Below, in pieces: positions 1-7,013 of a stretch of 64,000 bases of DNA (positions within the stretch are counted from its first letter, which is position 1; each line of letters starts with the position of its first letter). The notes beneath the pieces are model-generated. The model saw only the letters and a program-made list of their open reading frames with translations, did not search any database and was not told the origin of the DNA. Position numbers and translations under genes: made by a program. Source of the DNA: Bacteroidota bacterium. Lineage in GTDB: Bacteria > Bacteroidota > Bacteroidia > Flavobacteriales_D > Crocinitomicaceae. Location of the stretch: the NCBI GenBank assembly GCA_016192075.1, contig JACPUU010000021.1, positions 219,416-283,415 on the forward strand, written 5' to 3'.

Positions 1-95
1 AAATAGCCTGGTAAATCAGGTTTATCTGCATAAACCGGTAAAAAAAGTGACCATCCGAAAAGAGCAATTGAAAGCAATAATACAACGCGAAACAT
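1..95 (-). CDS. Secreted or membrane protein, N-terminal fragment (runs off window)
   Basis: Reading the minus strand from an ATG at 95, an open frame of 31 codons runs to the window edge. It starts MFRVVLLLSIALFGWSLF and continues LPVYADKPDLPGY, a classical signal peptide with a likely cleavage after VYA. The gene is cut by the window edge, so function cannot be told. Its promoter should lie within 96-246, an AT-rich gap shared with the tail of the GIN-domain gene, which runs in the same direction. The signal-peptide character is seen directly; that it is a real gene is inference from the intact frame. Confidence 0.5.
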   Translation of the reverse strand, partial: MFRVVLLLSIALFGWSLFLPVYADKPDLPGY

Positions 96-246
96 GAAAT
101 CTTTTTTTGTAAAGATAATGATTTCGTCTTATCTCCTTCCAATATTAAAAGACGGGTTAATTCTGGCCGATAAAGTACCCTGATTAACACCATTCGAACT
201 AAAAAAGCCGGTGTCTATCAATTTGATCATTAATAAATTGGGTTCA

Positions 247-1383
247 TTATTCTGATTTAAGCGTTCCAACCCCTTCAAACGAAAGTTGTTTCAGATCAGG
301 AGAGCCCTGGTAGCGGATATCACCCACACCATCTGCCTCAATGATCAGGCTTTTATCTGCAAAAATATACATGTTGCCAACGGCTGAACTGATTACGGTT
401 ACATCATGCGCTTTCAGTTCATAAGCCTGCACATCACCAATACCGGTATTTACATAATTCGCCGTAGCAGCTACACCCATCAGGTTTACGTTGCCTACAC
501 CTCCTGAAATAAACTCAAAATTCTCACAGGTGACGTTCATTTCCAGGTCACCAATGCCGTCAAATTCAACAATCAGGTTTGGGGCATTCAGTTGCTCTAC
601 CGTTACATTTCCCACACCGGTTACCCGAAGGAGTGACAACTCTTTAACAGTAACACGTACCAGCAAAACGTCTGTATCTTTACAACGGGTTGTACCGCGC
701 ACATCCATTGTTGAAAGCACCAGCATGTCACCCACATTTTCTGCATTCACCATCAAATTTTCACCGCCTGATTCTACAACTACCCCTTCTTCATCGCCCT
801 GTACAATGATGACATCAAAAATTCCGTCAATTTGTAATTGCGTAAACGGACCAACTTCAATCTCTCTTGAGCTGACTTCACGGACCGTATCTTTGCGATA
901 AATTGTTTTGACGGGGTCCTGAATTTCATAGCGGTTGTAGACCGGGGCAACAAGCTGTTCAGGCAATTTTGGAAAATCCTCTTTCTGAACCACAACCTTC
1001 ACCGGATTTTCTACTGCGGGCGTGGCACATTCGGGCACGTCTTCCACAATATCGGTCATTGCATAAAACGTTGTCTCTGTGTTTTCCTTGTTTTCATGCG
1101 GCTCAAAATAAGCTACACTGTTTTGTTTATCGGGGGTCAATTCAGGTTCTGCTGAAGAAAAAATGCCGGTTGATACAACCGCAATACCTGCTACACTTAA
1201 TGTTCCTACAATCATGGCAATCATGTTTTTGGTTAATACTAATTTGAATCCGGCAGCGGCAACACCGGCAGTAGCCGTTGCAACAGCTGCAGCGGCAAGC
1301 CATTGAGTTACCTCTTCACGCGACGTTTGCAGTTCTGCATTTCGTGCCGACTCGAAAAGCTGATCGAGTTTTTGTTCTGTCAT
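247..1383 (-). CDS. Membrane-anchored GIN-domain (DUF2807) protein, probable partner of the adjacent ECF sigma factor
   Basis: 378 residues. A short cytoplasmic N-terminus (1-30) is followed by two hydrophobic stretches near 30-50 and 53-74, a Pro/Glu-rich linker, then a beta-rich domain from about 178 to the end. This domain matches the putative auto-transporter adhesin head GIN domain (DUF2807): FTQLQIDGIFDVIIVQGD opens it, and a G-(V/I)-G-(N/D) turn recurs roughly every 20 residues (GVGNV, GIGDL, GVGNV, GIGDV, AVGNM, GVGDI, GVGTL), as expected for a parallel beta-helix. The start codon overlaps the stop of the upstream sigma factor gene by four bases (ATGA), so the two are translationally coupled. 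By position it may act as the membrane-bound regulator of that sigma factor, with the GIN domain as the extracytoplasmic part; this is inference, since no known anti-sigma domain is recognisable. Confidence 0.75.
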   Translation of the reverse strand: MTEQKLDQLFESARNAELQTSREEVTQWLAAAAVATATAGVAAAGFKLVLTKNMIAMIVGTLSVAGIAVVSTGIFSSAEPELTPDKQNSVAYFEPHENKENTETTFYAMTDIVEDVPECATPAVENPVKVVVQKEDFPKLPEQLVAPVYNRYEIQDPVKTIYRKDTVREVSSREIEVGPFTQLQIDGIFDVIIVQGDEEGVVVESGGENLMVNAENVGDMLVLSTMDVRGTTRCKDTDVLLVRVTVKELSLLRVTGVGNVTVEQLNAPNLIVEFDGIGDLEMNVTCENFEFISGGVGNVNLMGVAATANYVNTGIGDVQAYELKAHDVTVISSAVGNMYIFADKSLIIEADGVGDIRYQGSPDLKQLSFEGVGTLKSE

Positions 1384-1934
1384 ACTACTAGTGTTTTTTT
1401 CCCTGCCTGATTGTTTTCAGACAGGGGTTCCACCCCTTTTTCACGCAGCACCGCCAGGAGTTCTTTTCTCCCGCGCAGCAAGCGTTGTTTCACCGCCGAA
1501 ACACTGCAGCTTTGCAGCTCAGCAATTTCAGCAATGGAGAATCCTGTTATTTCAAAAAGAATCAATGCTTCACGCTGATCGTCGGATAACTGTGCCAGTC
1601 CCTGGTAAAGCAAATCAAGGTCATCATTCTTATCCGCCCGGTTTGATTCATCTTCAATAAAAAGCACCATTTTATTCTCCCGGATTGGTTCAGGCCGGTT
1701 TTTTCGGTTGGCATTTGCCAGTACACGAATAGCTATTCCAAACAAAAAATGCAGAAAAGCGCCGGGGTTTTTTAACGTGTCCAGCTTTTCATAGGCAATC
1801 AGAATGGAATCATGCATCAGATCTTTATACAACATGTCACCATACACCCGTGCCCTGCAGAATCTTTCAAATCTTGCATGCACCGGGTTGTACAGCGCCA
1901 TGAAATCATGATCTTTGGTTTTTATGTTATCCAT
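1380..1934 (-). CDS. RNA polymerase sigma factor, ECF subfamily (sigma-70 family)
   Basis: 184 residues. Region 2 lies at about 20-85 (RFCRARVYGDMLYKDLMHDS through FGIAIRVLANANRK), and region 4 at about 115-170 with a helix-turn-helix (DDQREALILFEITGFSIAEI, then SVSAVKQRLLRGRKEL). The spacing and length are normal for Bacteroidota ECF sigma factors. It would direct RNA polymerase to a small set of stress or envelope promoters. The gene is the first of a two-gene operon; the downstream GIN-domain gene begins inside its stop codon. A possible autoregulatory promoter lies at 1959-1985, where TGTCAC and CACT are 17 bases apart, resembling the better matches near the second ECF gene of this window. 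Confidence 0.9.
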   Translation of the reverse strand: MDNIKTKDHDFMALYNPVHARFERFCRARVYGDMLYKDLMHDSILIAYEKLDTLKNPGAFLHFLFGIAIRVLANANRKNRPEPIRENKMVLFIEDESNRADKNDDLDLLYQGLAQLSDDQREALILFEITGFSIAEIAELQSCSVSAVKQRLLRGRKELLAVLREKGVEPLSENNQAGKKTLVV

Positions 1935-1958
1935 GTAGTGTGCTTACACGTTTGGGTT

Positions 1959-1985
1959 AGTGTCAAAACTCAGGGAAAAGTGACA
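1959..1985 (-). promoter_or_regulatory. Possible ECF-type promoter of the sigma/GIN operon
   Basis: On the minus strand TGTCAC is followed after 17 bases by CACT, about 25 bases upstream of the sigma factor ATG. The arrangement resembles the TGTAAC-N16/17-CGTC sites of the other ECF cluster. The -10 part deviates from the usual CGTC, so this is a weak call. Confidence 0.3.
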
Positions 1986-2097
1986 GCAAGGTCTGAAAAA
2001 TTACGTATTAATTTATGCAGCACGCTTCAAAACATGACTCATTTACATGTATTTCAGCAAATTGCTTACCTTGCCAACCCTTTGTAAAAAACGCCTT

Positions 2098-3084
2098 ATG
2101 CCTGAACTTTCAAGCCAGAAATTAATGCTGCTTATTGCAGTTGCCGTAATTATACTGGGTTATGTAATTTTAAAACTGAAAGCACACTTTGCCAAAGGAG
2201 AACTGGTACAGGCGCTGCTGGTTGACAACCGCGTTGTTATGCTAACCGGTTTACACCAGGCATCCGGGGGAGGCATGAGTTCAACCGCAGGTGGCAGCCG
2301 CTATATCCGCTTAAAAATAGTGGATGCTGCTACAGGCAAAGTCACAGGCCGAAAAATTATTTCACCGCAATACGAAATCAGAATGGTGGTTAATGGAATC
2401 ATCTGGCTGGCATTAAACCGGGCCCGTTACCAAAAAAGAGCCGATCAGGAACTTATAGCGATTGATGTTTTTTCACTGAAAAAGGTATTCGATGCCAATC
2501 AACTGAAAAAAGCACTTGGCATTGGCCGCAATGAATTGTTTCACTCCCTGAATTTTGACACAAAAACAAGTCAGCTTTTAATTGTAACCGCAGCGGGTTT
2601 CAACCATACTTTTGATTGCACAACGCTGCAGGCGTCCGGTGCTTCTAAAAACAGTCTGCCTTCTCCTGATACATATACCGCTGTTCAATCACAACGAGCC
2701 GGTAAATTTCATTTTGATAAACTGGAAAATGCGGAGCGCTTCAGGCTCTTTCACGATAAAATCCCTTTTAACGGAAACGAGAGTTTTGTGAATCCGGTTT
2801 GCTTGTTTGCGGGCAGCACGGCAAATACCAACGAGGTGCTTGTTTTTTTTCACCAGCGTGACCTTAACCGACAAACAGAATCATACCTTTCAATAGCCCG
2901 GCAAGGTGATTCTAAAATCACGCATTTGCTGACAATAAACGCGGCTTCAACAAACGCAGTTGAAGTATTCAGGGCAGGTGAAACCAACACCCATACCTTT
3001 ATTTCAACACGCCATGCAACGCGCGACTCGGTCATAGCCATTGACAAATCAACTGCCTCACTGAGCTGGCGGTGTAAAAACTAA
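2098..3084 (+). CDS. Membrane-anchored protein of unknown function (PA2928-like)
   Basis: 328 residues from the ATG at 2098. An upstream in-frame ATG at 2047 exists, but the 17 residues it would add are not membrane- or signal-like, whereas the chosen start places a clean N-terminal transmembrane helix at 9-27 (LMLLIAVAVIILGYVI). The rest is a soluble, probably extracytoplasmic domain with alternating beta segments (ALLVDNRVVMLTG, YIRLKIVDAATGKVTGRKI), reminiscent of PA2928-family and beta-propeller proteins that report values such as 'AtGk'. I recall the family only loosely, so function is not assigned. It is divergent from the sigma factor gene and separated by 90 bases from the lipoprotein that follows, so the two may or may not be co-transcribed. 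Confidence 0.6.
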   Translation: MPELSSQKLMLLIAVAVIILGYVILKLKAHFAKGELVQALLVDNRVVMLTGLHQASGGGMSSTAGGSRYIRLKIVDAATGKVTGRKIISPQYEIRMVVNGIIWLALNRARYQKRADQELIAIDVFSLKKVFDANQLKKALGIGRNELFHSLNFDTKTSQLLIVTAAGFNHTFDCTTLQASGASKNSLPSPDTYTAVQSQRAGKFHFDKLENAERFRLFHDKIPFNGNESFVNPVCLFAGSTANTNEVLVFFHQRDLNRQTESYLSIARQGDSKITHLLTINAASTNAVEVFRAGETNTHTFISTRHATRDSVIAIDKSTASLSWRCKN

Positions 3085-3174
3085 TTCCGGCACTTAAGGT
3101 TGCACCATACAACTACCGGTTAATGGTCCATTTGCCTTAATTTAGTCCTGCATTCTCAAAATTTTAAATAACCC

Positions 3175-4923
3175 ATGCGGCAAAATCTTTCTCTCATTTT
3201 ATTACTGCTTTATTTCGTAACGGCTTGTAACCAGGGTTCACAAACCGAAGAAACACAGTCAATTCAGGAAATGCTTGAGCGCGAAATGCAAAACCAGCAA
3301 CGCTCGCTGAACGGAGACGGATCAGACTACCTGGTTGAAATTATTACCGATGAAACTGAAGTTCAACAACTGATCCGGCGCATTGCCAAAAGTCAGAAAA
3401 ACCGAGAAAATAACGTGGATTTTTTTGATGATCCGGAATCGTTGGGTGCCCGTTACAAAGCCGGAGATAAAAGCGTCGTGCCTGAAATTGTTGCGCTGAT
3501 GAAAGGCCGCATGAATGATGAAAAAAGTAACCTTTTCTGGCAGCTCACACCCTGGTTTGAAGATGAAGCATTTACCATTACAGAACCGGAATTGATTGAG
3601 GCCGTTTTTGACAATATCACCCGCGGTGGTGAACAAGAAGAAAAAGCCATTCAGCTGGCCGGTGAACTAAAATTAAAGGGCTATGTTACCCGGTTTGAAA
3701 AACGCCTGCTTTCAGGTGAATCAGCTGACCCCGGACGTTTATTTTACTGGTTAAGCCAGGACGGAACCAGTTCCAAAGCGCTCACCTACGCTGAAACAGA
3801 ATTACAGTCGGGCAGCGTTTCAGAAGAAATGCTGGTTGATTATGTTCAGGGGCTTGGGGGTTATTGCGAATACGGTTCCAAAACAAACAAAAATAAAGCG
3901 CTTGATTTGTGTTATTACATCTATAACCAGGACCTCGTTCCCGCTGCAAAATTTAATGAACTGCGTGATAGTTATGCTTCTGATAATCCGGCGTGGGACC
4001 TGCTACTCGCGCTTTTTAAATACGGCGACACCCGTTCTGTTTTAGCCGCTGAAAATTATTACCGCAGAGACATTTTGCAAACCGATGCGTTGAGTTGCCT
4101 GATACGGCTCGAGGGCAAAAAACACGCCGATAAAGTGTACCATTTACTTGAATCTGAAACCAAATACGAAGATGGTTTGATTCATGTACCGGCTATGTAT
4201 GCACTCACAAATGACAAAGCCTTAATTGAAACCAGCATTGTGAATTTCGAAAAATTTCTGGCAGACTCGTATGAAGATTACGTACTGGAAAAATTGCTGA
4301 ATGCACTCGATGAAACAGACCCGGCAAACACCCTGAAAAACCTGGACGCCTACCTGACCAGCACAGCCATTCAGGAAGATGCTGAACAGCTGCACCGCAT
4401 AATGCACACCACCGCTACAGAAGTAGCAACCTATTTGCTGGATCACCACTTGATTGATCAACCCGTTGATGCGGTTAAACTGGCTGAAATTAATGATCAA
4501 CAAGGTACTGAAGCCATTTGGTCCGTGCTTGAACTTTCAGGTATTCAACTTTGGTTTGATGCAGAAACCGATTTAGTGCCGGCTGACTACGATGTGCTGC
4601 TGGAAGATTTTTTCAAAATCAGCCACGGCAAATTAGACGGTGCCGTGGCAGGTATGGAAGCCGAATCAGACGATGATTTCGAAACAATTACCTACGAAGT
4701 TATGGTGGTTTTCAACAACAAAGGCTACGTTATTAAACCCGAAGACATTGGCGATTGGTATGACGTGCAGCACGTTGAAAAATTACTCAACACCATACTC
4801 GAAGACAATGGTATTGCAGAACGTTATGTACCGGTAATTTCCGGCGACCAGACTGCACAATATATTTTTGGTGATGAAGAAGCAGCAACCGCGTTTATTG
4901 AAGAGTTCAGGTTGGGGTATTGA
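3175..4923 (+). CDS. Lipoprotein of unknown function
   Basis: 582 residues. The N-terminus is a lipoprotein signal peptide with the lipobox FVTAC, making Cys18 the lipidated residue. The mature protein is acidic and mostly helical from about 60 to 450, with a regular spacing of helices that suggests HEAT- or TPR-like repeats (segments such as VPEIVALMKGRMNDEKSNLF and GELKLKGYVTRFEKRLLSGE). The last 90 residues look like a separate alpha/beta domain. HEAT-like behaviour is my inference from the helix pattern; no catalytic motif is visible. It probably faces the periplasm, anchored to the outer membrane. No operon partner is apparent: it ends with a TGA-proximal gap of more than 600 bases. Confidence 0.7.
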   Translation: MRQNLSLILLLLYFVTACNQGSQTEETQSIQEMLEREMQNQQRSLNGDGSDYLVEIITDETEVQQLIRRIAKSQKNRENNVDFFDDPESLGARYKAGDKSVVPEIVALMKGRMNDEKSNLFWQLTPWFEDEAFTITEPELIEAVFDNITRGGEQEEKAIQLAGELKLKGYVTRFEKRLLSGESADPGRLFYWLSQDGTSSKALTYAETELQSGSVSEEMLVDYVQGLGGYCEYGSKTNKNKALDLCYYIYNQDLVPAAKFNELRDSYASDNPAWDLLLALFKYGDTRSVLAAENYYRRDILQTDALSCLIRLEGKKHADKVYHLLESETKYEDGLIHVPAMYALTNDKALIETSIVNFEKFLADSYEDYVLEKLLNALDETDPANTLKNLDAYLTSTAIQEDAEQLHRIMHTTATEVATYLLDHHLIDQPVDAVKLAEINDQQGTEAIWSVLELSGIQLWFDAETDLVPADYDVLLEDFFKISHGKLDGAVAGMEAESDDDFETITYEVMVVFNNKGYVIKPEDIGDWYDVQHVEKLLNTILEDNGIAERYVPVISGDQTAQYIFGDEEAATAFIEEFRLGY

Positions 4924-5573
4924 TGTGGTTTTTGGGGATGTTTTTCTTTGTCTGTTCAACGACTTTCTTTGAGACTGGTTTACCTCGTTAAATGAACAAA
5001 ACCGATGAAAGAAATAATCTTGGTCAATGTTTTATTTTGCATCTCTATTCAGCATGGACTAGGGTTATGCACCAATCCAAATACTTGAATTTTTTTAAAC
5101 TATTCCTAAACTCATCTGCTTCTTTGAAGGTTTTAAACCAAGGCGTTCTATCAATAATACTCAAACCCGGAATAATTAACGGGCAATTTGAATGTCTCAC
5201 ATCACAGACTTTCCAATACATAATTTTAATTTTTATACAAGATACAAAAGGCTGATAATTATTTAAAGACAAATTTTCATTCCTTATAGCATATATTCTA
5301 TGTAAAAGACGCTTTTGTACCAATTCCCACCCCCACAGCCGTAATGTCGTTCTGCACAAATCCAATGAAGAGCGACCAAGACCTGGTTCCAACACAACAC
5401 CTCCCAACATTCAGACAGCGATTGAATAAATTCCGATCGTTATCAGCTAAGCCCGCTGCGTTATCTGATTGATATATAATACGCTAACAAGCCCATGTGG
5501 AGTACTTTTAACAAGTTCATCCGCAGCGCATGTCTTTATTTCTTATTCTTGTAGTTGAGAAGATAAATTTATC
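4924..5573. other. 650-base gap with a probable gene remnant
   Basis: No convincing intact gene. On the minus strand a frame open from 5410 to 5045 ends in a protein-like stretch (IPGLSIIDRTPWFKTFKEAD, then EFRNSLKKFKYLDWC), while its upstream half is low-quality and Cys/Arg-rich. It may be the 3' end of a decayed gene. Between 5440 and 5530 there are short repeated motifs (CGTTATC twice, CTAACAAG and TTAACAAG) of the kind found around recombination sites, but I cannot define one. Confidence 0.35.
5045..5410 (-). pseudogene. Possible decayed gene fragment
   Basis: The open frame holds 121 codons. Only the C-terminal 55 residues look like a folded protein (WFKTFKEADEFRNSLKKFKY near the end), with composition and codon use consistent with coding. 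The N-terminal part has no signal peptide, no domain I recognise, and many Cys and Arg residues, as if the true upstream sequence has been lost. It is also possible that this is not coding at all. Confidence 0.25.
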
Positions 5574-5831
5574 ATGACAATTCACGAATCGTTTGAGCAA
5601 TCTTTCCGGTACTCCCTTGATCATGAAGATGAGCTCATGCTGAAGTATAAAAACAAAGTGGTGGCCATTTACCTCAACCGCGTTTTGGGCGTATATGAAA
5701 GTACGCTGGATGCGTATCTCAACGTTCCTAAACAACACGGCGTTGAACCGGGGTCGTTTATTATAAAAACGTGTTCGCCCCAGGAACCGCGGTACGTTAA
5801 ACTTTATCACTCCAATTCTGATTTGGGATAG
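5574..5831 (+). CDS. Small DUF5678-like protein, partner of the downstream aspartic protease
   Basis: 85 residues, no signal peptide or membrane segment. The core KYKNKVVAIYLNRVLGVY, followed by a short helix and a second strand ending FIIKTCSP, fits the DUF5678 pattern (Y-x-G/N-K-x-V-A-I ... V-x-x-x ... I-x-x-V). In other bacteria and archaea such small proteins are commonly encoded directly before a retropepsin-like aspartic protease, and the same holds here: the next gene starts nine bases after this stop. The DUF5678 assignment is by eye. A role as cofactor or antidote of the protease is inference. Confidence 0.55.
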   Translation: MTIHESFEQSFRYSLDHEDELMLKYKNKVVAIYLNRVLGVYESTLDAYLNVPKQHGVEPGSFIIKTCSPQEPRYVKLYHSNSDLG

Positions 5832-5840
5832 TAAAGTTAA

Positions 5841-6302
5841 ATGAATCTTGTCTCTGACGCTTTTATAAAAGAGTTCCAGCCCGGAAAAACAGACCTGACT
5901 ACAAGTGTCGGCATTTGCAGAGTTTTTGATTCGGATACCATTGGCCAACCACCAAAACCTCACCTGACTTCAGCACTTTGGGACACCGGCTCTTCAAACT
6001 GCATGATCACACGGGCCCTGGCAGAAAGTCTGGAACTTCACCCGATCAAAAAAGTACCCGTTGCCCATCACGAAGGCCTGTCTTATTCCAATGTATATCT
6101 TATGGCTATTTACGTCACCAAAAGATACTACTTTTTTGTAGAGCTGACTGAAACAAATGCCCCAAGCGACAACTTTGAAATAATCATTGGTATGGATGTA
6201 ATTTCCAAGGGAGATTTTGCACTGACCAGTAAAAATAACCGGATTACGTTTTCGTTCAGACTTCCGTCTTCAACTCACATTGATTTTACGAAAGAGGTTT
6301 AA
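5841..6302 (+). CDS. Retropepsin-like (clan AA) aspartic protease
   Basis: 153 residues, single domain, cytoplasmic (no signal peptide). The catalytic motif is WDTGSSNCMI with Asp48 as the expected catalytic residue; the second family signature is IIIGMDVIS near residue 115, matching the hydrophobic-hydrophobic-G motif that packs behind the active site in retropepsins. Like retroviral proteases it should act as a homodimer, one Asp per subunit. Nothing of a retroelement (reverse transcriptase, gag-like gene) is nearby, so this is the free-standing bacterial form. It forms a tight pair with the DUF5678-like gene. Substrate unknown. Confidence 0.75.
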   Translation: MNLVSDAFIKEFQPGKTDLTTSVGICRVFDSDTIGQPPKPHLTSALWDTGSSNCMITRALAESLELHPIKKVPVAHHEGLSYSNVYLMAIYVTKRYYFFVELTETNAPSDNFEIIIGMDVISKGDFALTSKNNRITFSFRLPSSTHIDFTKEV

Positions 6303-6421
6303 TTCCTTTTCTCATTCAACCGGGCTTCCAGGAGATTGGTTTACTTTCAACATCCGAAACTTCAGCGCAGGATGACTTAGACAACAAAACCACCGCATGT
6401 AGAGTTCGTCACGACTCCCCG

Positions 6422-6474
6422 CCAATTAACCCCATAAAAAAAGCCCCGCAGTTGCGGAGCTTTACGTTGGCCCA
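6422..6474. repeat. 53-base direct repeat, copy 1 (pairs with 6554-6606)
   Basis: Positions 6422-6474 and 6554-6606 are identical over 53 bases, 132 bases apart. The unit covers the last bases of a tRNA-Gln (TGGGCCAA on the minus strand) plus its terminator. It therefore marks a tandem duplication of the 3' part of the tRNA transcription unit. Confidence 0.9.
6434..6463 (-). terminator. Rho-independent terminator, distal copy
   Basis: On the minus strand AAAGCTCCGCAACTGCGGGG, continuing with a C and a run of seven T, forms a GC-rich hairpin with a T tract. It follows the tRNA remnant at 6467-6506 and is identical to the terminator at 6566-6595. Confidence 0.75.
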
Positions 6475-6506
6475 TTTATCCTTCGTAATGCAATGAAGAT
6501 GGGCCA
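6467..6506 (-). pseudogene. tRNA-Gln remnant: both acceptor ends kept, interior replaced by a palindromic repeat
   Basis: The minus strand reads TGGCCCAT, then about 24 bases containing CTTCATTGCATTACGAAGG (a small palindrome), then ATGGGCCAA, which is the 5' and 3' acceptor strand of tRNA-Gln with its discriminator base. The entire D, anticodon and T arms are missing. The two ends can still pair over seven bases. It is followed by the same terminator as the intact gene. Confidence 0.7.
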
Positions 6507-6553
6507 GGGCTTGCTTCGGCTACACTGCGTTTCGCTCAGCATAAACTTCTCGC

Positions 6554-6606
6554 CCAATTAACCCCATAAAAAAAGCCCCGCAGTTGCGGAGCTTTACGTT
6601 GGCCCA
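6554..6606. repeat. 53-base direct repeat, copy 2 (pairs with 6422-6474)
   Basis: Identical to 6422-6474. This copy belongs to the intact tRNA-Gln and its terminator. Confidence 0.9.
6566..6595 (-). terminator. Rho-independent terminator of tRNA-Gln
   Basis: A hairpin (GCTCCGC/GCGGGGC arms, AACT loop) followed by seven T on the minus strand, beginning four bases after the tRNA 3' end. Confidence 0.8.
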
Positions 6607-6671
6607 CTAGGGCTCGAACCTAGACTCTTCTGAACCAAAATCAGACGTGTTGCCAGTTACACCATGGGCCA
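6599..6671 (-). tRNA. tRNA-Gln (anticodon TTG)
   Basis: 73 bases, intact cloverleaf on the minus strand: acceptor arm TGGCCCA/TGGGCCA with discriminator A, D stem GTGT/ACAC, anticodon stem TCTGA/TCAGA around the loop TTTTGGT (anticodon TTG), T stem CTAGG/CCTAG around TTCGAGC. CCA is not encoded. It reads CAA (and, with wobble modification, CAG) codons. It is the only complete copy in an array of four. Confidence 0.95.
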
Positions 6672-6698
6672 ATATTCTCCTTCAAAATTTGCAGTTTC

Positions 6699-6751
6699 TG
6701 TTGCCAGCCTGCCCGCCGTAGTGCAACGAAGGAGGGTTACACCGTAGGCCA
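6699..6751 (-). pseudogene. tRNA-Gln remnant with a 28-base palindromic insert in the D loop
   Basis: The minus strand begins TGGCCTACGGTGTAAC, matching the first 16 bases of the intact tRNA with three changes, then has a 28-base insert (6708-6735, containing CCTCCTTCGTTGCACTACGG), then resumes CTGGCAACA, the rest of the D arm. After that the similarity stops, so the anticodon and T arms are lost. The insert lies exactly within the D loop. Confidence 0.7.
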
Positions 6752-6779
6752 ATAAACCAATCTTTGCCTTCCGATGCAC

Positions 6780-6817
6780 ATCCACCGAAGCATTGCGGAG
6801 GTGGGCACCATGGGCCA
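6780..6817 (-). pseudogene. tRNA-Gln remnant: 5' end fused to a palindromic repeat
   Basis: The minus strand reads TGGCCCATGGTG, identical to the first 12 bases of tRNA-Gln, then directly CCCACCTCCGCAATGCTTCG and GTGG, a palindrome of the same family as in the other remnants. Nothing of the rest of the tRNA remains. Confidence 0.65.
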
Positions 6818-7013
6818 ATTTTGCTAAAAGCAATCTCAGAACGTGCTGTTTATGCCATTAGCGGGTGCAAATTTAAACATTTTTTTTGTTTTGCAAGGGC
6901 TTGGCAAAAAAACCTTATGTCTTAATTGCTGTGAAGCCAAACCCCCTTTTAGTGTTTTTTAAGAGCCGGGCTCCGAATATATTTCTAAATTCGCAACTGC
7001 TTAAAACAAACGT

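Larger units (their letters stand above)
6303..7013. other. tRNA-Gln locus with degenerate copies
   Basis: No protein gene. The stretch contains one intact tRNA-Gln, three remnants of the same gene and two identical terminators, all read on the minus strand; they are listed separately. The last 170 bases (6840-7013) are AT-rich and should hold the promoter region of the tRNA array on one strand and of the DUF2723 gene on the other. Confidence 0.7.

Noticed and set aside
5430..5530. Possible integron attC-like site (CGTTATC, GCTAACAAG and TTAACAAG motifs)
   Set aside because: The motifs do not assemble into paired R and L boxes, and there is no integrase nearby; left as an observation within the gap.
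5841..6302. Retroviral-type protease taken as part of a retroelement
   Set aside because: No reverse transcriptase, integrase or gag-like gene is near; free-standing retropepsins are normal in bacteria.
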